From a bacterium (lineage in GTDB: Bacteria; Patescibacteriota; Minisyncoccia; Moranbacterales; DUUL01): a stretch of DNA of 44,220 bases. The DNA lies in assembly GCA_018675685.1 (NCBI GenBank), contig JABGXP010000011.1, forward strand, positions 1-44,220, written 5' to 3'. The notes beneath the pieces were generated by a model. The model was not told the origin of the DNA, searched no databases, and saw only the letters and a list, made by a program, of their open reading frames with translations. Position 1 is the first letter of the stretch, and each line of letters begins with the position of its first letter. Shown in pieces: positions 15,774 through 24,930 of this stretch. The position numbers were made by a program, and so were the translations under genes.

Positions 15774-17348
15774 ATGAGAGATCAAAGCAAAAAAAATCCA
15801 CTTGTTCTGGCAATTCTAGATGGATGGGGCGTTGGCCCTGAGAGTGAAAAAACAAATGCAATTTTTGCAGCAGACACACCGTTTTTTGATGCAGCTGTTA
15901 AAAAATATCCAAACACCACATTATTAGCCTCTGGTCATGATGTTGGACTTGAGAAGGGTCAAATGAGTGGTTCTGAAACAGGACATATCAACATTGGTGC
16001 AGGAAGAGTTGTAAAACAAGACGTCCGAATGATCCTAGAAGCTATTGACAATGGAAGCTTTTTTCGCAACAGCGCGCTTCTAAGCGCAGTAGAGCATGCT
16101 AAAAACAACAATTCAAATATTCACTTGGTGGGGCTTTTAGGGAATAGCGACAGCCCTCATGCACATCCAGACATTCTATTGGCATTACTAATATTGCTCA
16201 AACAACAAAACTTAAAGGACCGAGTTTTTTTGCATCTTTTCACAGATGGAAGAGATTCATATCCGCAAAGTGCCTTAGAACATTGGAAATCTCTGGAAAA
16301 TCAAATAAAATATGAAGGACTAGCAAAACTAGCTTCCGTCAGCGGAAGATTCTATGGAATGGACAGAATAAAAAAATGGGATAGATTGATTTGTGCATAT
16401 AATGCAATGGTGTTAGGGAAAGGAGAAAAATTCAGTACATTCGATGAAATTATTAAGAGTAATTACGAAAAAGAAAGAACGGACGAATTCATCGAACCAG
16501 CTGTACTTGTTGATGAAGAAGGAGAGCCCATAGGAAGAATAAAGGACAATGACAGTGTAATCTTTTTCAATTTTCGTTCGGATCGAGCAAGACAAATGTC
16601 CAAGTTATTCATAGGGAATAATACGGCAAAAGAAATAAATTTCCCCAAGCTGGATCTTTTGAAAAACTTAGAATTTGTAGCAATGACAGAGTTCGGCTCT
16701 GATTTGAATCTAAAAACAGCGTTTGTAAGTGCACCACTGATTGGCACGTTACCACTAGCACTTGCCCCTTTGAAGCAGTTATATATATCTGAAACAGAGA
16801 AATATGCACATGTTACATATTTCATCAACGGAGGATACGCTGATTCAGTCGGAGGAGAAGATAGAGTCCTAGTAAAGTCACCAGAAGTTCGTTCCTATAA
16901 AGAAGCCCCTCAAATGGCTGCGAAGGAAATTACGAGAATTGTTTTGGATAGTTTAAAAAACCAGACACATGAGTTTATCTGTTTAAATTATCCCAATGCT
17001 GATATGGTCGGGCACACAGGAGATTTTGAGAAGACAAAAAAAGGAATCGAAGTGATAGACAGTCAACTTGAAAAAATAAATGAGTTAGTTAAAAAGAAAA
17101 GTGGAACCTTGGTAATTACAGCTGATCATGGAAACGCCGACATTCTTTTCAATGAAGAACTTCAATTGCCTTACACGTTTCATACGAAGTGTGAAGTGCC
17201 TTTTGTTGTTATTTCCTATAATGCTAAGTTCAAGGGAATTAAACTCAAAGAAGGCGGAAAACTAGGAAATGTTTCGCCAACAATCTTGCAGATTTTGGGT
17301 ATCGAGAAACCTAAGGAAATGGAATTAGATTCTCTGATTAAAGAATAA
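15774..17348 (+). CDS. gpmI: 2,3-bisphosphoglycerate-independent phosphoglycerate mutase
   Basis: Interconverts 3- and 2-phosphoglycerate, the step before enolase. The 524-residue protein has the alkaline-phosphatase-superfamily layout: metal Asp in LAILDGWGVG (near residue 15), phosphoserine motif MSGSETGHINIGAGR (near 65), DGRDS near 152, FRSDRARQ near 266, and the metal-binding ITADHGNAD and FHTKCEVPFVV near the C-terminus. Length is normal for the family. No strong SD; 110 bases after eno. Confidence 0.96.
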   Translation: MRDQSKKNPLVLAILDGWGVGPESEKTNAIFAADTPFFDAAVKKYPNTTLLASGHDVGLEKGQMSGSETGHINIGAGRVVKQDVRMILEAIDNGSFFRNSALLSAVEHAKNNNSNIHLVGLLGNSDSPHAHPDILLALLILLKQQNLKDRVFLHLFTDGRDSYPQSALEHWKSLENQIKYEGLAKLASVSGRFYGMDRIKKWDRLICAYNAMVLGKGEKFSTFDEIIKSNYEKERTDEFIEPAVLVDEEGEPIGRIKDNDSVIFFNFRSDRARQMSKLFIGNNTAKEINFPKLDLLKNLEFVAMTEFGSDLNLKTAFVSAPLIGTLPLALAPLKQLYISETEKYAHVTYFINGGYADSVGGEDRVLVKSPEVRSYKEAPQMAAKEITRIVLDSLKNQTHEFICLNYPNADMVGHTGDFEKTKKGIEVIDSQLEKINELVKKKSGTLVITADHGNADILFNEELQLPYTFHTKCEVPFVVISYNAKFKGIKLKEGGKLGNVSPTILQILGIEKPKEMELDSLIKE

Positions 17349-17367
17349 ATAATATAATTTTTTTAAA

Positions 17368-18378
17368 ATGAAGAAAGTAATTTGCATTGGTTCGATCACA
17401 AAAGATATTTTCATTTCAACAGGAGAAGCAAAAGTTGTTGACAATAAAGGGGACATGGCAGTTCAAAAATTAATTGGTTTTGAATTTGGTGCAAAGATAT
17501 ATGCCGATAGTTATCGAGAGTCTCTCGGTGGAAGCGCGGTTAATGTTTCAGCGGGGTTGTCGCAATGTGGAATATTGCCCCTTATTTTTTCAAGAGTATC
17601 CAACTCGGATACTGGAGACTGGCTTTTAAAAAAAATTGGTAAAGAGAAATTGAAAAAAAGGTTTATTCAACGAAATGGAAAAGTTGAAAGTGAAATATCG
17701 ATTATTATCTCTGATTCAGTCCATAATGACCATGTAATTTTTCGCACTGGTGATTCAGTGGAGCGATTTGATTTAGCAAAAGCATTGAGAAAATTTAAAT
17801 TCAATGCGGAAGGAATCTATATTGGGTCACAGAAAGAGGGCTGGGAAGAAAAATTCAAGACTTTAATCGAATTCTCAAAAGCAAAAAAAATTAAAGTGGC
17901 CTGCAATCCTTCAGGTTTTCAAATCAAAAATAACCCAAAAAGTTTATTGGCAATGTTTGGTGATTTTGAAATCATTTTCTTGAATCGTGATGAAGCAATT
18001 GAACTTTTGCAAAATTCCGAGGAAAATATAACAAATGAGGTAGGACCTATTTTTGAGGCACTTCTAAACTACAAACCGAAAGTTCTGGTTATTACTGATG
18101 GAAGGAAAGGCGCATATGTCGCTGAGGGAGAAAATATTTATCATATTAAAGCAGGAGCCACTGAAATTATGGATACGGTGGGCGCAGGAGATGCTTTTTC
18201 AAGCGGTTTTTTTGCTGCATATCTTGAATATAATGATGTAAAAAAAGCTATTTGTTGGGGAGTAATGAATAGTGTATCAGTGATCTCAGCTATGGGAGGA
18301 ACAAATGGTTTATTGAAAAAGAAAGAACTAATAGCGCTGGAAAAAGATACATTATCAACAATCAAAAAGATTAAATAA
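17368..18378 (+). CDS. PfkB-family carbohydrate/nucleoside kinase
   Basis: A ribokinase-fold kinase of 336 residues. The N-terminal signature region (ESLGGSAVNVSAGLSQCG, near residue 51) and the C-terminal catalytic signature DTVGAGDAFSSGF (near 263) are clear, with catalytic Asp in GAGD. It starts with a short strand (KKVICIGSITKDIFI) followed by a roughly 30-residue insertion before the GG motif. Substrates in this family include ribose, adenosine, fructose phosphates and KDG; nothing visible fixes the choice. It sits 19 bases after gpmI and 6 before the acyl-CoA synthetase, so it is in the same operon. Confidence 0.85.
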   Translation: MKKVICIGSITKDIFISTGEAKVVDNKGDMAVQKLIGFEFGAKIYADSYRESLGGSAVNVSAGLSQCGILPLIFSRVSNSDTGDWLLKKIGKEKLKKRFIQRNGKVESEISIIISDSVHNDHVIFRTGDSVERFDLAKALRKFKFNAEGIYIGSQKEGWEEKFKTLIEFSKAKKIKVACNPSGFQIKNNPKSLLAMFGDFEIIFLNRDEAIELLQNSEENITNEVGPIFEALLNYKPKVLVITDGRKGAYVAEGENIYHIKAGATEIMDTVGAGDAFSSGFFAAYLEYNDVKKAICWGVMNSVSVISAMGGTNGLLKKKELIALEKDTLSTIKKIK

Positions 18379-18384
18379 CAAACA

Positions 18385-20436
18385 ATGAAAAAAATTCTAA
18401 ATCCAGATTCAGTCGCAATTATTGGCGCTACTGATACAGAGGGCAAGATTGGAAATATTCTTTTGAAAAATATTTCTCAAAATGACACAATAACAATCTA
18501 TCCAGTCAACCCAAAGCACGAGGAAGTTGGAGGATTGAAGGCTTATGCTAGTGTTTTGGATATTGAAAGGGAGGTAGACTTAGCAGTTATCGCTGTACCA
18601 GCTAAATTTGTGAACGGAGTTGTTGATGATTGTGCTAAAAAAAATATTCCAATTAAAAACATCGTTATTATATCGGCTGGTTTTTCAGAAGAAAGTGAAG
18701 AAGGAGCTAAACGAGAAAAGGAACTAAAAGTTCTAGCGAAGGAGCATGAGATAAGAATCGTTGGACCGAATTGCTTGGGCGTAATTAACACAAGCGAAAA
18801 TTTCAACGCATCATTTGCTGGAGGCAAAATTCCTGCCGGAGGTGTTGGCTTGGTTATGCAATCGGGAGCTCTGACGACAGCACTTTTTGATATGGCTGCT
18901 GATGGAAAGTTTGGATTTTCTCTCGTAACAACACTCGGCAACAAGGCTGTTGTCAATGAAAATGATCTTTTGGATTATTACATGCAAGATGAAAAAACAA
19001 AAATCATAGCATTGTATTTGGAAGATATTGCAAACGGAAAGGAATTTGCTAAAAAATTAGACGAAATCACAAAAATTAAACCAGTTGTTATCCTGAAAGC
19101 TGGGGTTTCCGAGAAAGCTCAGATAGCAATTCAATCACACACAGGAGCAATGGCTGGAGACGCAGCTGTTACAAAAGAAGTAATCGAAGCAAAAGGTGGA
19201 GTGTATTGTAAAAACCTACAAGAATTTTCAGGAGCGATTTCTTTATTGAACAGTTTTTCATTGCCCAAAAATGAAAAAATTGTCATTGTTACAAACGCTG
19301 GAGGCCCAGGTGTTGTAGCAACAGATATCATAGAAAGTGATTCTAAATTGAAAATGTTTGAAATTCCCGTAGAAGATCAAAAGAGAATTGAAACTGGTTT
19401 GCCATCAGAAAGTTCCGCTAAGAATCCAGTTGATGTTCTTGGAGATGCAATGGATGATCGTTATCGACAAACCTTGGAAACATTAAAGAGTGTACCTGGA
19501 ATAGGTGCTGTTTTGGTCATTGTTACACCACAAGCCCAAACTCCAATAGAAGCTATCGCCCAAGTCATAGTTGGCATGAATGAAGAAATGTCGGTGCCTG
19601 TTATACCTGTATTTATAGGAGGGGCCGCTGCTAGGTGTGCAGAAGAATACCTTGCGAAAAGGGGATTGAGCAATTTCCGCTTTGCGTATAGCGCAATAAG
19701 AGCTCTAGAGAAAGCACTAGAGTTTGTTAATGCAAAGCAGCTTGATGAAACAGAAGCGTCGGTAATCTCTGCTACTTCAGAAGAGAAACAGGAAAAGGAT
19801 GTAATTATTTCAAAACTCAAAGAAGAAGGAAGAGGTGTTTTTTACTATGATGAAGCAACAGAACTTGGAAATAAATTTGAATTAAATATTTTAAAAGCAA
19901 CCTATCTAGTCCATGGAGCCTCTGAGTACACAGGCGAGTACCCTGTAGTCTTGAAGTTGGACAGCCCCACTGTTTTGCATAAAAACGCCAAAGATGCTTT
20001 ATATCTTTATATCAAAAATGAAGACGAGCTAGAAGAGAAAAGATTGGGATTAAAAGAGTCTTTTCCTGGGGAAAGAATGTTGGTCCAACCAATGATTCAT
20101 GCTGGTTTCGAAGTAATCATTGGCATCAAAGAAAATAAGTCTTTTGGACACGTTCTAATGGTTGGTCTTGGAGGAATATTTACTGAACTTTTTGACACAA
20201 AATTGCTTTGGCTCCTACCTATAAGTGAAGAAGAAATTAGCAGGAAAATTAAGAATTCTCTTCTAGGGAAAGTTTTGAAAAAACAGAAAATTGATATAAA
20301 CTTAGTTGCTTTGGAAGCACAGAGAGTCGCAAAGTTATCTATGTGTAATCCAGAGATTAAAGAGCTTGATATCAACCCAATAATGTTGTACCCGAAAGAG
20401 CATCCAATGGTTGTTGACATTAAGATTTTAATTTAA
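18385..20436 (+). CDS. ADP-forming acetate/acyl-CoA synthetase (fused alpha-beta)
   Basis: Converts acyl-CoA, ADP and phosphate into acid, CoA and ATP, a substrate-level phosphorylation step common in archaea and fermentative candidate phyla. Of 683 residues, the alpha part is the CoA-binding domain (PDSVAIIGATDTEGKIG), then the ligase domains with GPNCLGVIN and the phosphorylated His in QSHTGAMAGDAAV (near residue 253). The beta part is an ATP-grasp domain from about 470, with the second His in VLHKNAKDA and VGLGGIFTELF. All key residues appear intact. With eno, gpmI and malic enzyme nearby it points to ATP gain by fermentation. Confidence 0.92.
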   Translation: MKKILNPDSVAIIGATDTEGKIGNILLKNISQNDTITIYPVNPKHEEVGGLKAYASVLDIEREVDLAVIAVPAKFVNGVVDDCAKKNIPIKNIVIISAGFSEESEEGAKREKELKVLAKEHEIRIVGPNCLGVINTSENFNASFAGGKIPAGGVGLVMQSGALTTALFDMAADGKFGFSLVTTLGNKAVVNENDLLDYYMQDEKTKIIALYLEDIANGKEFAKKLDEITKIKPVVILKAGVSEKAQIAIQSHTGAMAGDAAVTKEVIEAKGGVYCKNLQEFSGAISLLNSFSLPKNEKIVIVTNAGGPGVVATDIIESDSKLKMFEIPVEDQKRIETGLPSESSAKNPVDVLGDAMDDRYRQTLETLKSVPGIGAVLVIVTPQAQTPIEAIAQVIVGMNEEMSVPVIPVFIGGAAARCAEEYLAKRGLSNFRFAYSAIRALEKALEFVNAKQLDETEASVISATSEEKQEKDVIISKLKEEGRGVFYYDEATELGNKFELNILKATYLVHGASEYTGEYPVVLKLDSPTVLHKNAKDALYLYIKNEDELEEKRLGLKESFPGERMLVQPMIHAGFEVIIGIKENKSFGHVLMVGLGGIFTELFDTKLLWLLPISEEEISRKIKNSLLGKVLKKQKIDINLVALEAQRVAKLSMCNPEIKELDINPIMLYPKEHPMVVDIKILI

Positions 20437-20476
20437 TCTTTAAATAAGTTGATTCACAAATAAACAAAATAAAAAA

Positions 20477-21046
20477 ATGGAAAAAAACAGAAAACAAAAA
20501 ATTCTTATCGTTGACGATGATGAGCAAATACGTTCAATGTATTCCGAATTATTTCGTCAAAGTGGATTGGGTGTAATTGAGAGAAAAGACGGGATAGAAG
20601 GTCTTGAAGTTGCAACTAGTGAAGAAGTCGATGGTATCTTCACAGGGATTATTATGCCAAGAATGAATGGATTTGATTTTGTAAAAGCACTGAAGGAATA
20701 TAAAAACACTGTTGATATTCCGATTATTGTGAATTCTCACCTTGGAAGAGAGGAGGACCGAACAGCAATGGAGAAGCTAGGTGTCAATGATTTTATTATT
20801 AGAGGCCTTATCTCCCCAGCTGAAATTATCAGGAGAGTTATTAATGTTATGAATGCAGAGGCATATTTTTTTAAGGTTGACAAAGAGTCTAAAGATGTGG
20901 AAAGATTCATGAGGGAGCAAAGAATGCCAGACGGATTTTTATGTGATGAGTGTAGCACTGAGTTGGCAATTAAACTTAAAACAACTGACAAGGACTATTT
21001 CAGGGGTTCTGTTCGTTGCCCTTCTTGCAACAAAAGATTTAATTAA
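20477..21046 (+). CDS. Degenerate receiver domain protein with C-terminal zinc ribbon
   Basis: Residues 7-125 have the CheY-like receiver fold, starting KILIVDDDEQIRSMY with an intact acidic pocket (D13-D15). The phosphoacceptor position four residues before the Pro of MP is Gly57 (FTGIIMP) instead of Asp. The conserved Lys is Arg109 and the following Pro is Gly. Ser87 at the switch position is kept. Phosphorylation in the classical way therefore looks impossible. The C-terminus carries CDEC (156-159) and CPSC (181-184), a four-Cys zinc ribbon, rather than a usual DNA-binding output domain. It lies between the acyl-CoA synthetase and recJ. It may be a constitutive protein- or nucleic-acid-binding adaptor. 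Confidence 0.85.
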   Translation: MEKNRKQKILIVDDDEQIRSMYSELFRQSGLGVIERKDGIEGLEVATSEEVDGIFTGIIMPRMNGFDFVKALKEYKNTVDIPIIVNSHLGREEDRTAMEKLGVNDFIIRGLISPAEIIRRVINVMNAEAYFFKVDKESKDVERFMREQRMPDGFLCDECSTELAIKLKTTDKDYFRGSVRCPSCNKRFN

Positions 21047-21103
21047 GAATTGGTTGATTTCAAGGAATGCTTTGAAATTTATTTTAAGAATTATAGACAG
21101 GAA

Positions 21104-22831
21104 ATGAAACAAAATTGGAAGGTGAGACAGCAGAATTCTCTGGAAAACAGAATATTCCTAGATTTAGAAGAGGAGATAGAAGAATTATTATTAGCCAAGG
21201 GTATTGACAGTGAGGAAGCAAAAAAAGCTTTTATAGATCCTGGATATGATGCAATCTCAATCGATCCATTTTTACTAACGGATATGGATTTAGCAGTCAA
21301 AAGGACGTTGGTTGCTATTGAAAAAGGTGAAAAAATTTGTGTATATGGTGATTATGATGCGGATGGTGTAACAGCATCTGCCTTGCTACTAGATTTTTTT
21401 CAGCAGATTGAAGTTGAAACAGTTGCTTATCTGCCAGATCGTGCGACTGAAGGGTATGGATTAAATAAAGAGGCCTTAGAATACATAAAAGACAAAGAAG
21501 CCACTCTCATTATTACTGTTGATTGTGGAGTTTCAAACTCAGAGGAGGTTGAGTATGCGAAAGAACTTGGAATCGATTCTGTTATTTTGGACCACCACCA
21601 CTTACCAGAAAATATGCCGAAAGCAGTCGCCGTTGTTGATCCAAAAAGATCTGGCGATAAATATCCAAACAAAGATTTAGCGGGGGTCGGTGTCGCCTTT
21701 AAGTTTTTGCAAGCAATAGCACCTAAAGTTGATAATTATGACAGTGCACAATTAAAATGGTTTCTAGATCTTGTTGCAATTGGCACAATTGCCGACTGTG
21801 TGGATCTTTCAACAGAGAACAGGATGTTGGTGAAATTTGGTTTATTCGTGCTTTCAAAGACAAGAAGAGTTGGTCTTCATCATTTATTCCAAGTTGGAAA
21901 GATTAATATAGACGAGAAAAACATTCCCTCTAGTTATGATGTTTCGTTCCAAATTGCTCCAAGAATCAATGCTGCAGGAAGAATGGATCATGCTAACGCT
22001 GCCCAAAAGCTATTACTTTGTAACAAATTTCAAGAAACACAAGCTCGATTATTAGCACTCGAGATTGAGGACAAGAATAAATTCCGACAGAAAGTGACAA
22101 AGGAGATTGTAGAGGAAGTTTTTGGAAGGGTTAATAAGAATAAAGATAGAAAGATAATCATAGAGGCTTCTCCTGATTGGAATTTCGGAATTGTTGGTCT
22201 TGCAGCTGGAAGAGTGGCAGAAGCTTTCCATCGGCCAACTATTTTATTCCAAAATCATCAAAAGGATGGTGAAAAATTAATGAGAGCTTCTTGTCGTTCA
22301 ATTCCACAATTCAACATGGTTGAGGCGCTGGAAAGAAACAAAGAATTGTTATTGAAATATGGTGGGCATTCCCAAGCCGCTGGTCTAACACTGAAAGAGG
22401 ATGATTTTGCGGAATTCCAAGAGAAGATGCAAGCAGAAATGAAGAATATTGACGATAAAGATTTGATTAAAGAGATTTTAATCGATAGTTGCATCCCATT
22501 TGAAAGAATCACCGATAAATTAGTTGATGAACTAAGCCTTTTAGAGCCATATGGAGCGGGGAACAAAAAACCAGTTTTCTGTTGTGAAAAACTAAGAGTT
22601 TCGCAAGTAAGAACAGTCGGGAATGGAGATGCTCATTTAAAGATACAGTTGCAAAAGGAAGACGGACAAGGAAAAGTACTAGACGCAATTGGGTTTGGCA
22701 TTGCAAAGCAATTTCAAAAATTAGCCGAAGGGGACATCATCGACCTTGCTTTTAATCTTGAAATGAATCAATGGAATGGAAATAAGAATCCACAAGCGAT
22801 GATTATTGATATTGATACAAGCAATGCTTAG
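21104..22831 (+). CDS. recJ: Single-stranded-DNA-specific exonuclease
   Basis: A 5'-3' ssDNA exonuclease for recombination and repair. I chose the ATG at 21104 (576 aa, MKQNWKVRQQ) because RecJ usually begins shortly before this segment and the TTG at 21050 would add 18 atypical residues. The DHH domain has VYGDYDADGVTASAL (near residue 82) and the DHHHLPE motif (near 163). The DHHA1 part has the GGHSQAAGL-type motif (near 440), and an OB-like domain with PYGAGNKKPVF ends the protein. Length is typical of short RecJ forms. It follows the receiver gene almost directly, so the two share an operon. Confidence 0.93.
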   Translation: MKQNWKVRQQNSLENRIFLDLEEEIEELLLAKGIDSEEAKKAFIDPGYDAISIDPFLLTDMDLAVKRTLVAIEKGEKICVYGDYDADGVTASALLLDFFQQIEVETVAYLPDRATEGYGLNKEALEYIKDKEATLIITVDCGVSNSEEVEYAKELGIDSVILDHHHLPENMPKAVAVVDPKRSGDKYPNKDLAGVGVAFKFLQAIAPKVDNYDSAQLKWFLDLVAIGTIADCVDLSTENRMLVKFGLFVLSKTRRVGLHHLFQVGKINIDEKNIPSSYDVSFQIAPRINAAGRMDHANAAQKLLLCNKFQETQARLLALEIEDKNKFRQKVTKEIVEEVFGRVNKNKDRKIIIEASPDWNFGIVGLAAGRVAEAFHRPTILFQNHQKDGEKLMRASCRSIPQFNMVEALERNKELLLKYGGHSQAAGLTLKEDDFAEFQEKMQAEMKNIDDKDLIKEILIDSCIPFERITDKLVDELSLLEPYGAGNKKPVFCCEKLRVSQVRTVGNGDAHLKIQLQKEDGQGKVLDAIGFGIAKQFQKLAEGDIIDLAFNLEMNQWNGNKNPQAMIIDIDTSNA

Positions 22832-22852
22832 ACGGAGTTTCCTTGCAAACGA

Positions 22853-22881
22853 TTGACTCTTGGTAAATTTTTAAGTATAGT
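22853..22881 (+). promoter_or_regulatory. Promoter of tRNA-Glu and the isoprenoid-thioredoxin operon
   Basis: TTGACT (22853-22858), a 17-base spacer and TATAGT (22876-22881), about 60 bases before the tRNA. Confidence 0.8.
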
Positions 22882-22941
22882 GGTTAATAGTTTTAAGTTG
22901 AAAACAAGAGCTATATACTTAAGCAAAGAAGACGATTGTTT

Positions 22942-23013
22942 GCCGAATTCGTCTAGTGGTTAGGACGCCAGATTCTCATTCTGGTAACAGGGGTTCGATT
23001 CCCCTATTCGGTA
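22942..23013 (+). tRNA. tRNA-Glu (anticodon CUC)
   Basis: Acceptor GCCGAAT/ATTCGGT, D-arm GTCTAGTGGTTAGGAC, anticodon arm CCAGA-TTCTCAT-TCTGG giving CUC, T-arm GGGGTTCGATTCCCC, discriminator A. CCA is not encoded. CUC reads only GAG, so a separate UUC tRNA-Glu is expected elsewhere in the genome. Confidence 0.95.
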
Positions 23014-23056
23014 CGAAGTTTTTAATCTAGAATATATAAAAATAATAAACAAAATT

Positions 23057-24127
23057 GTGGAAGCATTAAATTTGTTAAACGACTACAAAGAACGACTGCG
23101 ACCTTTTTTGGAGGAATATTTTAAAGAGAAGATAAGGAAAGCTAAGTTAATTGATCCACTTGCAGAAGAGTCTGTGAAGATGATCAGTAACTTTACGCTC
23201 GCTGGAGGAAAAAGAATTCGTCCTGCAGTAATGTACTACGCATATCTTGGTTGTGGAGGAAAGGATGAAGACAGAATTGTAGAGGCTTCAATGTCGATTG
23301 AATTAGTACACTCCTTCTTGCTTATCCATGATGATATTATTGACAAAGATGAGCTCCGGCATGGTGTGAAAACTCTAAATGCTGAATATGAGGCAATCGC
23401 AAGAAAGTTTTTTCCAAAAACAGACCCTGTACACTTTGGAAACTCAATGGCAATGATAGCAGGCGATCTAGCTGGTTCCATGGCTAGTGAAATTGTTTTT
23501 CATTCCAAATTCGCTCCAGAGACAATCATCAAAGTCCTAGATAAATTGCAAGATATTGTTTATGTAACAATTCCAGGAGAAATGATAGACGTTATCTTGG
23601 AAGCAAAAGGAACAGCCACCGAAGAGGAAATAATGAGAATGTATGAAGGGAAGACCTCGAGATATACATTCGAGGGCCCATCTCATTTAGGTGCGTTACT
23701 AGCAAACTCTGATGAAAGTGTTTTGGCTAATTTCACTGACTATTCAATGCCTCTTGGAGCAGCTTTTCAAATTAGAGATGATGTTCTGGGAATTTTTGGT
23801 GAACAAAAAAAATTAGGAAAACCAGTTGGCAGTGATATTATCGAAGGAAAACAAACATTACTCGTAATAAAAGTTAGAGAATCTGGAACGGCAGCACAGA
23901 AAAAACGAATGGAACAATTGCTTAAAAAGCAGGACATAACTAAAAGTGAAATTGATGAATTCAGACAAATTGTCACAGAATCAGGATCTCTGGATTATGC
24001 AAAAAATCTTTCAGAAAAACTTGTCAGTGATTCAATCAGCGCTTTAGACAAAATCGATTTGCAAAATAAGGACGCCAGAGTTTTCTTTGAAGGAATAGCA
24101 CATTTTATTGTTAACAGACAGCATTAA
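23057..24127 (+). CDS. Polyprenyl (trans-isoprenyl diphosphate) synthase
   Basis: Chain-elongating prenyltransferase that joins isopentenyl diphosphate to allylic diphosphates. The 356-residue protein starts at GTG. The first Asp-rich motif is DDIID (near residue 94, LLIHDDIIDKDELRHG) and the second is RDDVLGIF (near 240), the latter of the DDxxG type seen in several bacterial and archaeal synthases. GGKRIRP (near residue 50) binds the homoallylic substrate. Product length cannot be predicted by eye. It follows tRNA-Glu by 43 bases and precedes a cis-prenyltransferase, so it likely makes the primer for the undecaprenyl-type carrier. Confidence 0.92.
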   Translation: MEALNLLNDYKERLRPFLEEYFKEKIRKAKLIDPLAEESVKMISNFTLAGGKRIRPAVMYYAYLGCGGKDEDRIVEASMSIELVHSFLLIHDDIIDKDELRHGVKTLNAEYEAIARKFFPKTDPVHFGNSMAMIAGDLAGSMASEIVFHSKFAPETIIKVLDKLQDIVYVTIPGEMIDVILEAKGTATEEEIMRMYEGKTSRYTFEGPSHLGALLANSDESVLANFTDYSMPLGAAFQIRDDVLGIFGEQKKLGKPVGSDIIEGKQTLLVIKVRESGTAAQKKRMEQLLKKQDITKSEIDEFRQIVTESGSLDYAKNLSEKLVSDSISALDKIDLQNKDARVFFEGIAHFIVNRQH

Positions 24128-24143
24128 AAATTGGAAATAGCTT

Positions 24144-24872
24144 ATGGAAAAAATAGACATAACCTTACCAGAGCATATCGCTATTATTCCAGATGGAAAT
24201 AGGCGGTGGGCGAGGATGAATAATCTAAGTCCATGGAAGGGTCATAAGGAGGGAGCGGACCGTATAGAGGAAATTGTTCGAGAAGCTCTCAATCTGGGGG
24301 TTAAATATCTAACCTTTTGGGGCTCTTCTGCTGACAATTTAGCTAAGAGACCTTTCCAAGAAAAAAAAGCTTTACTAGAGATTTATGAGGAATATTTTCA
24401 AAAATTAATAAACAGTAAGGAAATTTACGAATCACAAGCTAAAATCATAATTTTAGGCGATTGGCGTAACCAATTTCCCGGGAAATTAAAAGATATTCTT
24501 GAAGAGGGAGTAGAGAAAACAAAAAATCATTCTAAGCACGTGCTATGCTTTCTCTTAGCTTATAATGGAGATGATGATATGCTCCACGCTGTTAAGACTC
24601 TTGTTGGCAAGGCGCAAAAAGCAACCAAGAAAATTGTAGTTACAAAAGAAATGATTAAAGATAATTTAATGACAGCGCAGCTCCCGAATGTAGATTTTGT
24701 GATTAGAACTGGAGTTCAAGATGATCCACATAACAGTGCCGGATTCTTGATGTGGCAAACTCAAAACACTCAGTATGACTTTTCCTCTGTAATGTTCCCA
24801 CAGTTTACGAAGGAAGTTTTTAAGGAATCTCTACAAAAGTTTTCTTCAAGAGTCAGAAGACTGGGACATTAG
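24144..24872 (+). CDS. uppS: Cis-prenyltransferase (undecaprenyl diphosphate synthase-like), divergent
   Basis: Makes the polyprenyl diphosphate lipid carrier for envelope glycans. The 242-residue protein has the catalytic start HIAIIPDGNRRWAR (Asp17). Two family signatures differ from E. coli UppS. The usual FSSENWKRP region reads TFWGSSADNLAKRP. The C-terminal RxGGExRxSNF region reads RTGVQDDPHNSAGFLMW, with three extra residues and loss of one Arg. Length is normal, so this looks like a lineage variant rather than a decayed gene. Gap to the upstream synthase is 16 bases. Confidence 0.85.
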   Translation: MEKIDITLPEHIAIIPDGNRRWARMNNLSPWKGHKEGADRIEEIVREALNLGVKYLTFWGSSADNLAKRPFQEKKALLEIYEEYFQKLINSKEIYESQAKIIILGDWRNQFPGKLKDILEEGVEKTKNHSKHVLCFLLAYNGDDDMLHAVKTLVGKAQKATKKIVVTKEMIKDNLMTAQLPNVDFVIRTGVQDDPHNSAGFLMWQTQNTQYDFSSVMFPQFTKEVFKESLQKFSSRVRRLGH

Positions 24873-24930
24873 GGGTGCACAATCAGCTAGATAAAAAGAG
24901 ATATATTTTATAAAAAGTAAAGAAAAAAAA

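Noticed and set aside
21050-21103. TTG start of recJ
   Set aside because: The ATG at 21104 starts closer to the usual RecJ N-terminus; the TTG extension has no support. It cannot be fully excluded.
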